This document shows, piece after piece, positions 24,817 through 31,629 of a stretch of DNA of 33,430 nt. The position numbers were made by a program, and so were the translations under genes. This DNA comes from an uncultured Prevotella sp. (GTDB lineage: Bacteria > Bacteroidota > Bacteroidia > Bacteroidales > Bacteroidaceae), in NCBI GenBank assembly GCA_937874345.1, contig CALNBT010000155.1, positions 1 to 33,430 on the forward strand. The letters are read 5' to 3'. Under the pieces are notes generated by a model. The model was not told the DNA's origin. It made no database searches and was given only the letters and a program-made list of their open reading frames with translations. Numbering within the stretch: position 1 is the first letter of the stretch; every line of letters starts with the position of its first letter.

Positions 24817-24837
24817 CAAATATAATTTGTATATTTG
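24817..24837 (+). promoter_or_regulatory. -7 box of the LRR-ppk1-ppx run, inside palindrome 3
   Basis: TATATTTG (24830-24837) fits TAnnTTTG and lies 23 bp before the LRR gene's ATG. It is the right arm of CAAATATA-ATTTG-TATATTTG, so a protein on the palindrome would cover the -7 box. TATAATTTGT at 24821-24830 is repeated at 24843-24852. No TTTG -33 box is present, which suits an activator-dependent or regulated promoter. Confidence 0.5.
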
Positions 24838-24859
24838 CAATATATAATTTGTTTTTTTT

Positions 24860-25735
24860 ATGAAAGAAAGTAAGAAACGAATCAAAGATGCTTTGAAAAA
24901 AACGACAGATAAGAGCGACAAATTTGAAAAGCTTGTGATGGACCTTGCATTGAAAAAGATGTCAGGTGCACAGAAGGATCGTTTTGGTGTATATTATTCG
25001 AAGAAACAGAAACGACTATTGATGGCCTCAAAGACCTTGGAAGGGACTTACAAGATTGCTGAAGGTACAGAGGAAATCGAGAACAATGCCTTCTGGGGCT
25101 GTGCTTTTATCGATCATATTGAAATTCCGGAAACGGTAAAATACATCGGTAATGAGGCATTTGCTCGGTGCGTATCTCTACAAGATTTGACAATACCTGC
25201 TTCTGTGGAGATGCTTGGTAAAAACCCGTTTTTAGGCATGGTTAGTGAAAATCTTCACTGTTTGACACATGAATATGTTATTGAAAACAAGTTGTTGTTC
25301 ACCGCCAACAAACAAAAAATTATATCTTGTCTAACAGATGCTGCCATGGTTATCATTCCGAAGAATGTTGTTGAATTGAACGATTTGTCGTTTTCAAGGC
25401 GTCGAAAGTTGAGAAAGATCGTCATCCCTGATACGGTTGTAAGAATTGGCAGTGATGCTTTTTCTGAATGTGACGCATTAGAAGAAGTCGTTATCCCGGC
25501 ATCCGTCCAGGTGATTGAACCACATGCGTTTTCCGAATGCGACAGTTTAAGAAAAGTCACCTTCCTGGGAACGGTGAATAGTTTGGCACGTAATACTTTT
25601 TCCAATTGTGATTTGCTGAAGAAAATCATTGTTCCTGAAGGTTCTTTACCCGAATACCTCAAGGATTTGCATCTGCCTTTGGAATTTGAGGATATTGTTG
25701 TTGAGAACATCAAACATGTTGTTAAGCACGAATAG
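24860..25735 (+). CDS. Cytoplasmic BspA-type leucine-rich-repeat protein
   Basis: A 291-residue protein with no signal peptide; the N-terminus is strongly basic (MKESKKRIKDALKKTTDKSD) and probably helical. From about residue 62 there are BspA-type (LRR_5) repeats such as EIPETVKYIGNEAFARC (88-104), VIPDTVVRIGSDAFSECDAL (188-207) and VIPASVQVIEPHAFSECDSL (211-230). A degenerate stretch at about 125-165 interrupts the array. Most BspA-like proteins are surface adhesins; lack of an export signal and of a Por/T9SS tail implies this one stays inside. It is followed by ppk1 after 57 bp and ppx after another 53 bp on the same strand with no terminator between, so it may act with polyphosphate enzymes. 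No function is known to me. Confidence 0.85.
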   Translation: MKESKKRIKDALKKTTDKSDKFEKLVMDLALKKMSGAQKDRFGVYYSKKQKRLLMASKTLEGTYKIAEGTEEIENNAFWGCAFIDHIEIPETVKYIGNEAFARCVSLQDLTIPASVEMLGKNPFLGMVSENLHCLTHEYVIENKLLFTANKQKIISCLTDAAMVIIPKNVVELNDLSFSRRRKLRKIVIPDTVVRIGSDAFSECDALEEVVIPASVQVIEPHAFSECDSLRKVTFLGTVNSLARNTFSNCDLLKKIIVPEGSLPEYLKDLHLPLEFEDIVVENIKHVVKHE

Positions 25736-25792
25736 AATGAATGTTTTAAATTCTTGGTGATAGGAAACCATTGCAAACATAGGTAAGATCGT

Positions 25793-27856
25793 ATGAAGAA
25801 TCAGAAGTCTGGTAAGCAACATGCTTTTGTTGAGAGAGACGTTAGTTGGATGTATTTTAACCATCGAATTCTAAAGGAAGCCCAAAAACCCTCTGTTCCA
25901 TTGTTCGAACGTCTTTCTTTTCTTGGAATTTATTCGAATAATTTGGACGAATTCTTCAGAGTGCGTATGGCTTCCCTGAACAGGATCCTTGAGAATGTAC
26001 ATATTCCCAAAAATACCGAGAAGGTTATCAAGAAAACAATCAAGAAAATCAATCAGCTAAATGAGGAATTCAGTAAAGAATATACACAGACAACACATGA
26101 GGTCTTTAAGGAACTTGAGGAACACCATGTTAGGATGCTGAATGAAACAGAATTGAATGATGAGCAGAAGACTTTTCTTAACCAATTCTATTATGACAAG
26201 TTGAACGGATCAACCAATCCGATTTGGTTATCAGAAATCAATGATATTAGCTTGTTAGAGGATAATCGCATTTACTTGGTAGTCAAGAAAACTGAGCTTG
26301 AAAATAAAAAAACAAGATATGCCATCATCAAGATCCCTTGTCGAATGTATGGAAGATTTCTCAAGGTCCCATCCTCTGATGGCTATGACAATTTCATGTA
26401 CCTCGACGATGTGGTTCGCTTTTGTTTGCCATTGATATTTATTGGATCGGCAATTAGTACCTATGAGGCATACTCGTTTAAATTTACGAAGGATGCCGAG
26501 ATGGAGGTTGATAATGAAGCCGACTTCGGATTGATGGAGCGTATTGCCATTGGAGTAAACAGTCGCAAACGAGGAGAGCCCATCAGGGTGTTGTACGATA
26601 GCAGTATGCCGAACGATCTGAAAAAGAAGATTCTGTCGAAGTTGCATTTAAAGGAATTGGATACTGTCTTGGGTGCAGGTAGATACCATAACCACAAAGA
26701 TTTAATGGATTTCCCAGGTGCAGGGCATGAAGATCTGTATTATTCGGTTTTACCACAAATCATGAAGCCCGAATTTCTTTCAAATGAAAGTATCTTTGAT
26801 TCGATTCGGGAAAAAGACCGGTATCTTCATGTTCCTTATCACTCCTTCAACGGTTATATTCGCTTGTTGAGAGAGGCAGCCCTTCGGCCTGATGTGAAAG
26901 AAATAAAAACAACACTTTATCGCCTGGCAAAGGATTCTAAGGTGGTCAAAGCCTTGATTTGTGCTGCTCATAATGGCAAGAAGGTGACTGCAGTGGTTGA
27001 ACTTTTGGCGCGTTTCGACGAGGAGAGCAATATAAAATGGAGCAAACGTCTGCAGGAAGAAGGGGTAAATGTTATTTTTGGTGTTGAAGGACTGAAGGTT
27101 CACTCTAAATTATTGCATATTACCACCAAAAAAGGAAATATTGCTTGTATAGGTACAGGAAACTTTCATGAGGGAAATGCGAAGGTCTATACCGATTATC
27201 TGATGATGACTGCCCGTCCGCGTATTGTCAACGAGGTGGCCAGAGTATTCGATTTTATAGAAAAACCCTTCTCGCAAATACATTTTAGAGAGCTGTTGGT
27301 CTCACCAAATGTGATGAAAAGCAGGATACTTCGGATGTTGGATACCGAGATTGCCAACAAGTTGTCTGGCAAAGAGGCATGGGTGAAGATTAAAATCAAC
27401 CACATCACAGATCCTGATCTTGTCAGCAAATTATACGAAGCATCAACAGCAGGAGTACAAATTGACATCGTATTGAGAGGAAATTGTTCATTAATTCCGG
27501 GCATAAAAGGGGTTAGTGAGAATATCAGAGCGATCGGAATCATTGATAAATATCTCGAACATTCACGAATATTGATTTTCTGTAATGGTGGCAAGGCGCG
27601 CTATTATATAGGATCTGCCGATTGGATGCCGCGAAATTTGATTAATCGCATAGAAGTCATGTCGCCAGTTTATGATGCTGATTTGCAAAAAGACCTGATG
27701 AGAACCATTGATTTTGGGATGCTTGATACAGCTAATGGCCGAATCATTGATGGGGTGGGAACCAACCAGATACAGCCTATCGTAGAAGGACAGCAACCAT
27801 TTAGATCTCAAATAGAGCTATACAACCACTATCAATCAGAAGTGGAAAATGGATAG
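25793..27856 (+). CDS. ppk1: Polyphosphate kinase 1
   Basis: A 687-residue PPK1 that reversibly transfers the ATP gamma-phosphate to polyphosphate. The N-terminal domain opens ERDVSWMYFNHRILKEA and continues LSFLGIYSNNLDEFFRVRM, the family's ATP-base pocket. The two catalytic domains of the phospholipase-D-like fold carry the phosphorylated histidine His437 (LKVHSKLLHIT; His435 in the E. coli enzyme) and the second active-site histidine His590 (YLEHSRILIFCNGG; His592 in E. coli). GTGNFHEGNAKVYTDYLMMTA and IGSADWMPRNLINRIE complete the signature. Length is normal. It lies between the LRR gene and ppx, making a synthesis/breakdown pair in one transcript. Confidence 0.97.
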   Translation: MKNQKSGKQHAFVERDVSWMYFNHRILKEAQKPSVPLFERLSFLGIYSNNLDEFFRVRMASLNRILENVHIPKNTEKVIKKTIKKINQLNEEFSKEYTQTTHEVFKELEEHHVRMLNETELNDEQKTFLNQFYYDKLNGSTNPIWLSEINDISLLEDNRIYLVVKKTELENKKTRYAIIKIPCRMYGRFLKVPSSDGYDNFMYLDDVVRFCLPLIFIGSAISTYEAYSFKFTKDAEMEVDNEADFGLMERIAIGVNSRKRGEPIRVLYDSSMPNDLKKKILSKLHLKELDTVLGAGRYHNHKDLMDFPGAGHEDLYYSVLPQIMKPEFLSNESIFDSIREKDRYLHVPYHSFNGYIRLLREAALRPDVKEIKTTLYRLAKDSKVVKALICAAHNGKKVTAVVELLARFDEESNIKWSKRLQEEGVNVIFGVEGLKVHSKLLHITTKKGNIACIGTGNFHEGNAKVYTDYLMMTARPRIVNEVARVFDFIEKPFSQIHFRELLVSPNVMKSRILRMLDTEIANKLSGKEAWVKIKINHITDPDLVSKLYEASTAGVQIDIVLRGNCSLIPGIKGVSENIRAIGIIDKYLEHSRILIFCNGGKARYYIGSADWMPRNLINRIEVMSPVYDADLQKDLMRTIDFGMLDTANGRIIDGVGTNQIQPIVEGQQPFRSQIELYNHYQSEVENG

Positions 27857-27909
27857 AAACATTGACAACAAGAATGAATTTGAGTAAATAATCAACAAAT
27901 AAAAACCAT

Positions 27910-28827
27910 ATGAACGCAAAAACATACGCAGCCATTGATATAGGATCAAATGGTGCCAGATTGCTGATCAAGCGATTTGATGACAATGCTCCAAAGTTCG
28001 AAAAAATTAAACGCGTGATGTTTATCCGAGTTCCTTTGCGTTTGGGTAAAGATGTTTTTACCTTGGGCAAGATTTCGAAGGATCGTTATAATATGATGAT
28101 GCACATGATGAAAGGTTTTAAGCAGTTCATGTTGTTAAATAATGTTGATGACTACCGTGCCTGTGCTACGGCAGCCATGCGTGATGCCGACAATGGTAAG
28201 AAGATCATGAAGGAGATTGAAAAGGAAACTGGTATTAAGCTTGAGATTATCAGAGGTGAGGAAGAGGCACAACTGCTATGCAATAACATCATTGAACAGA
28301 CCAATAGTACCAAAGGAAACTTTGCTTATGTAGACGTTGGCGGTGGTAGTACAGAAATTTCATTGTTACATGATGGTGTATTGGCCGAGAGTCATTCTTT
28401 TGACAATGGTACCTTGAGGATGCTTAGTGGAAAGGTGACAAATGCCACCAAACATCAAATGCGAGGCATGTTGGAAGAATATGCTGATCATTTCCCAGAT
28501 ACAAAAATCATTGGCTCGGGTGGTAACATTAACAAACTGTACAAGCTAACCCATAAAAAGGATGATTCGCAAGTTCTGAAGTTGAGTGAATTGGAAGAAA
28601 TTTACAAGGAACTGTCGATGCTGAGCGAGGAAGAGCGTAAGGAGAAGTATGGTTTGAAAGATGACCGTGCAGATGTCATCATTCCTGCTTCTGAGATATT
28701 CATCATGGTAGCGCATGCTTTAAAGTGTGATACCATTTTGGTTCCCAATATCAGTTTGGCCGACAGTATTGTTGACGGACTTTATAATGAACGTAAAATG
28801 TCTGAAGTTAATAATGCTAACTTGTAA
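27910..28827 (+). CDS. ppx: Exopolyphosphatase (Ppx/GppA family, short form)
   Basis: A 305-residue protein with the two actin-like ASKHA domains only; E. coli PPX is about 510 residues because of C-terminal HD-type domains that are missing here. Phosphate 1 loop: AAIDIGSNGARLLI (7-20), with Gly where many relatives have Ser/Thr/Ala after SN. Catalytic Glu lies in IIRGEEEAQLL (117-119). Phosphate 2 loop: YVDVGGGSTEISLL (140-153). The family removes terminal phosphate from polyphosphate or hydrolyses pppGpp; placement 53 bp after ppk1 favours polyphosphate. The short form may be less processive or may act on shorter chains, which is an inference. A terminator follows 35 bp after the stop. Confidence 0.93.
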   Translation: MNAKTYAAIDIGSNGARLLIKRFDDNAPKFEKIKRVMFIRVPLRLGKDVFTLGKISKDRYNMMMHMMKGFKQFMLLNNVDDYRACATAAMRDADNGKKIMKEIEKETGIKLEIIRGEEEAQLLCNNIIEQTNSTKGNFAYVDVGGGSTEISLLHDGVLAESHSFDNGTLRMLSGKVTNATKHQMRGMLEEYADHFPDTKIIGSGGNINKLYKLTHKKDDSQVLKLSELEEIYKELSMLSEEERKEKYGLKDDRADVIIPASEIFIMVAHALKCDTILVPNISLADSIVDGLYNERKMSEVNNANL

Positions 28828-28861
28828 ACAAACTTCATGTTAAATGTTTGTCCTATTGTAT

Positions 28862-28887
28862 AAAGCGTGAGAAATCACGCTTTTTTT
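28862..28887 (+). terminator. Intrinsic terminator of the ppk1-ppx transcript
   Basis: AAAGCGTGA, GAAA tetraloop, TCACGCTTT (9-bp perfect stem), then a run of T to 28887. A classic hairpin directly after ppx. Confidence 0.92.
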
Positions 28888-29195
28888 ATGATATTCATTT
28901 CAGTATTTAGTGTGCCTTCGACAGATTTAGCTTGCGCATGCTCTCTTTTTTGATGTTATCAAGATGCTTGTTCTTGAGGGAATAATCTTAAAGGGTCCGA
29001 CCGGGTCTTACAAACTCAATGGAATTGCCCTGCAATATGAACCCTATTGACGGACAAACTCATGCATATTGACACACAAATTGATAGCAATTTTTTTCGG
29101 AACATGATTCTTCGATTACTCTTTGCCTTAGTTGTCCACCCCGTAGAAAAATGTTAATAAAGGTAAATAGTACGATTAACTAATTAAAATATGTT
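28888..29195. other. Intergenic region without a recognised gene
   Basis: No frame above about 30 codons looks coding. TATTGACnnACAAA occurs twice, at 29045-29058 and 29067-29080, 22 bp apart. The downstream end leads into the operator-like repeats of the BlaI-type gene. Confidence 0.45.
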
Positions 29196-29241
29196 ATATA
29201 ACTAATAATTTTAGTTGAACATGAAAAGGGTTTAGTTATAT
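29196..29241. promoter_or_regulatory. Nested inverted repeats, likely operator of the repressor gene
   Basis: ATATAACTAA (29196-29205) and TTAGTTATAT (29232-29241) are perfect 10-bp inverted repeats. Inside them AACTAA (29200-29205) and TTAGTT (29211-29216) form a tighter pair with a 5-base spacer, and a further AACTAA is at 29178-29183. The half-sites lie over the -33 and -7 boxes, as expected for self-repression by a BlaI/MecI dimer. Confidence 0.55.
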
Positions 29242-29244
29242 TTG
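29215..29244 (+). promoter_or_regulatory. Promoter of the BlaI-type/M56 operon
   Basis: TTG (29215-29217), a 19-bp spacer and TATATTTG (29237-29244) fit the Bacteroidales -33/-7 layout. The leader would be about 40 bases. Confidence 0.65.
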
Positions 29245-29288
29245 CGATGATATTTGACGTGATTAATACTACTAATTAAAAACCCAAC

Positions 29289-29648
29289 ATGAAAAAATTA
29301 GCTAACAAGGAACAGCAAATCATGGAATTGTTTTGGCAAAATGGTCCAATGTTCGTGCGTGATCTTATGGAGAAATACGATGAACCCCGCCCGCATGTCA
29401 ACACACTGTCGACCATGGTGCGCATACTTGAGCGCAAAGGATTTCTCGATCACAAACAGTTTGGAAATACGTATCAGTATTTTCCCATCATCAGTGAGGA
29501 AGATTATGCCCGTCAAAGTTTATCAGGTGTCATCAAAAACTATTTTGACAACTCCTATCTCAATGCGGTTTCAACTTTTATTCAAGAAGAGAAGATATCG
29601 CTGGATGAACTAAAAGCGTTAATCCATCAAGTGGAAGATCAACAATAA
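29289..29648 (+). CDS. BlaI/MecI/CopY-family transcriptional repressor
   Basis: A 119-residue winged-helix regulator. LANKEQQIMELFWQNGPMFV, RDLMEKYDEPRPHVNTLSTM and VRILERKGFLDHKQFGNTYQ make up the DNA-binding domain with the wing, in the order seen in BlaI and MecI. The C-terminal half (about 75-119) is the helical dimerisation part that the partner peptidase pathway normally inactivates by cleavage. The M56 peptidase gene follows after 47 bp in the usual BlaI-BlaR1 order. Palindromes over its own promoter suggest autoregulation. No beta-lactamase gene is in view, so the regulon here is unknown and probably concerns envelope stress rather than resistance. Confidence 0.93.
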   Translation: MKKLANKEQQIMELFWQNGPMFVRDLMEKYDEPRPHVNTLSTMVRILERKGFLDHKQFGNTYQYFPIISEEDYARQSLSGVIKNYFDNSYLNAVSTFIQEEKISLDELKALIHQVEDQQ

Positions 29649-29695
29649 TCACTTTACTTGCCAACCTCATTGGCCGGTATCAACACCCCGAAGAG

Positions 29696-31357
29696 ATGCC
29701 AACATTCTTACTATATGAAATAAAGGTGGCCATCATCCTCACAGTTTTTTATCTGTTTTATCGGCTACTGTTGTCTAAAGAAACTTTGCACCGACTCAAT
29801 AGGGCAGTGCTTTTGGGAACGGTTTTAGCTTCTTTTGTCCTTCCTTTCTGTGTGATTACCATTCATCGTACATCCAATGTATCGGTGATGATAGCACAAA
29901 TGGGACAGCAGTCTGTTGCCAATCATTCAACGTTCGCTGCAGCTGACGGTGTTGGAATGGCGGCTTATATTCATTATTTTCAATGGATAGCCATTGTTGT
30001 TTTCTTCTTGGGAATGAGCTTTGTGTTGGGTAGAATGATGTTTTCACTGTTCAAGGTGAGGCAAATCATTCAGACCGGTGAACGATTCCTACAACCCGAT
30101 GGTACGACTTTAATCGTTACCGACCGCAAAGTGGTTCCGTTCAGTTGGATGCGTTATATCGTTCTTGGTCGCCAGGATTATGAATCCAATTGCCAAACGA
30201 TTCTTCTTCATGAACAAGGTCACATTGCCCATCATCACTCCTGGGACATGTTGCTTGTTGATATCATTACTTCATTGCAGTGGTTTAACCCTACGATATG
30301 GATGCTTCGTGACGATTTGCGGGCTATCCATGAGTATGAAGCCGATGCAATGGTACTCTCTCACGGAATTAATGCACGTCAATATCAATTATTATTAATC
30401 CGTAAGGCTGCTGACATGGGTGGGTACTCTATTGTCAACAGTATCAGTCATGGTACCCTTAAAAAACGAATCAATATGATGTTACATAAAAAATCTTCTG
30501 CAAATCGCTGGCAACGTGCTTTTTATATCGTGCCTGTTATTGCCCTGTCACTTGTTGTAAATGCCAAGACCGTATGGGAAAATCCAACCGTACTTTCTCA
30601 GATGGAAAAGTTGAATGTCTCAACAAACCATAATGCAGTGAGTGAAATTGGCTTGAACGATACGGCTGCGAAGGCTGTACTGGTAACTCCTAAAGACACT
30701 ACTGCATCCAAATCTGCATCCAAAAATATCAAGGATGATTTTCTAAAAGACGCTTTGATTTTGATAGATGGGGTCAAGGATGAGTCTGGTAAAAAGCTAA
30801 AAGAAATGAATCCTGATGAAATCCAATCGATGAATGTCCTGAAAGGCGCGCAGGCAAAAGCAGCCTACCCCAAAATGAAAGAAAAGAGTGTCATCCTCAT
30901 TACCACAAAACAGAGCATTAAAGATAAGGAAAAAATCGATGAAGTGTTGAATGCTAAAGAACAAGATGGTAATGTAGGTCCAAAATCGACCGAAGATGTG
31001 TTTAGACATATCAGTTCTCAAATTAAGTATCCCGTGATTGCCATTGAGCAAAATGTTCAAGGACAATGGTATGCAAGCTTTGATATTGATGCCGAGGGGC
31101 GGGTTTCAAACATGAGCGTTTCTGAAACAGCACCACAAGTGAAAGGAGCATTTATGGACAATGTCTATGTCGTTGGCTATCAGGCAAAGGGTGCAACCAC
31201 TCAAGTCAATAGAGATGAAGCTGCAAAGGCTAGAGAATCAATCAAGAAAGAGGTTGCAAGAGTGGTTGAAAATATGCCAAATTGGAAGCCCGCTCAACGT
31301 AATGGTCAGCCAATAGCTTCAAAACAGATTCTGTCGTTTTCCTTCAAACTGCAATAA
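29696..31357 (+). CDS. BlaR1-like M56 metallopeptidase with plug-like and TonB C-terminal domains
   Basis: A 553-residue inner-membrane protein. Hydrophobic segments lie at about 8-25, 37-57, 95-118 and 273-290. The zinc peptidase motif HEQGH (172-176) in LLHEQGHIAHHHSWD and the third-ligand segment IHEYEADAMVL (Glu215) lie on the cytoplasmic loop before the last segment, as in BlaR1. Beyond it are a short segment like a TonB-receptor plug (about 352-405: ALILIDGVKDESG, MNVLKGAQAKAAYP, SVILITTK) and a TonB C-terminal-type domain (about 432-553: IKYPVIAIEQNVQGQWYASF, ENMPNWKPAQRNGQPI). These replace the penicillin-sensor domain of BlaR1. It probably senses an envelope signal and triggers loss of the BlaI-type repressor encoded upstream. 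Confidence 0.9.
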   Translation: MPTFLLYEIKVAIILTVFYLFYRLLLSKETLHRLNRAVLLGTVLASFVLPFCVITIHRTSNVSVMIAQMGQQSVANHSTFAAADGVGMAAYIHYFQWIAIVVFFLGMSFVLGRMMFSLFKVRQIIQTGERFLQPDGTTLIVTDRKVVPFSWMRYIVLGRQDYESNCQTILLHEQGHIAHHHSWDMLLVDIITSLQWFNPTIWMLRDDLRAIHEYEADAMVLSHGINARQYQLLLIRKAADMGGYSIVNSISHGTLKKRINMMLHKKSSANRWQRAFYIVPVIALSLVVNAKTVWENPTVLSQMEKLNVSTNHNAVSEIGLNDTAAKAVLVTPKDTTASKSASKNIKDDFLKDALILIDGVKDESGKKLKEMNPDEIQSMNVLKGAQAKAAYPKMKEKSVILITTKQSIKDKEKIDEVLNAKEQDGNVGPKSTEDVFRHISSQIKYPVIAIEQNVQGQWYASFDIDAEGRVSNMSVSETAPQVKGAFMDNVYVVGYQAKGATTQVNRDEAAKARESIKKEVARVVENMPNWKPAQRNGQPIASKQILSFSFKLQ

Positions 31358-31420
31358 CACATCAAAGATGACAGATGATTGAGATTCTCTTGATGATGTG
31401 ATCATGAATGTCGCAAGGAT

Positions 31421-31470
31421 AATGGACATTTGGTGGAGTTCAACCTACTAAATGTCCATTTCTCATTTTT
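31421..31470 (+). terminator. Terminator after the M56 gene
   Basis: AATGGACATTT (31421-31431) and AAATGTCCATT (31450-31460) form an 11-bp perfect stem; TCTCATTTTT follows. It lies 63 bp after the stop codon. Confidence 0.75.
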
Positions 31471-31552
31471 ATAATGATAAGATGTATATTCAGTTATGAG
31501 TACTATTTGATTGTTGTTTCTCAAAGAGAACTGGATTTTTTTGTTTTAACAT

Positions 31553-31581
31553 CGATAATTGTGATTTTATCGTTAATTTTG
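31553..31581 (+). promoter_or_regulatory. metH -7 box with an adjacent inverted repeat
   Basis: TAATTTTG (31574-31581) fits TAnnTTTG and would give a leader of about 42 bases. CGATAA (31553-31558) and TTATCG (31567-31572) form an inverted repeat with an 8-base spacer ending one base before the -7 box, where the -33 contacts would be. A repressor or activator site is possible. No cobalamin or SAM riboswitch motif was recognised. Confidence 0.4.
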
Positions 31582-31629
31582 TCTTTTAAGTTTAATCGCA
31601 TTGATTGTACTGCATATTAAGGATATAAA

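Noticed and set aside
28900..28990. Short minus-strand reading that looks like the end of a protein (basic, helical, about 26 codons)
   Set aside because: A stop precedes it directly and it has no start codon or identifiable family. I considered a transposase remnant but cannot support it.
31471..31629. Riboswitch upstream of metH
   Set aside because: metH leaders often carry cobalamin or SAM riboswitches, but I found no B12-box-like sequence or multi-stem layout, and the predicted leader is only about 42 bases.
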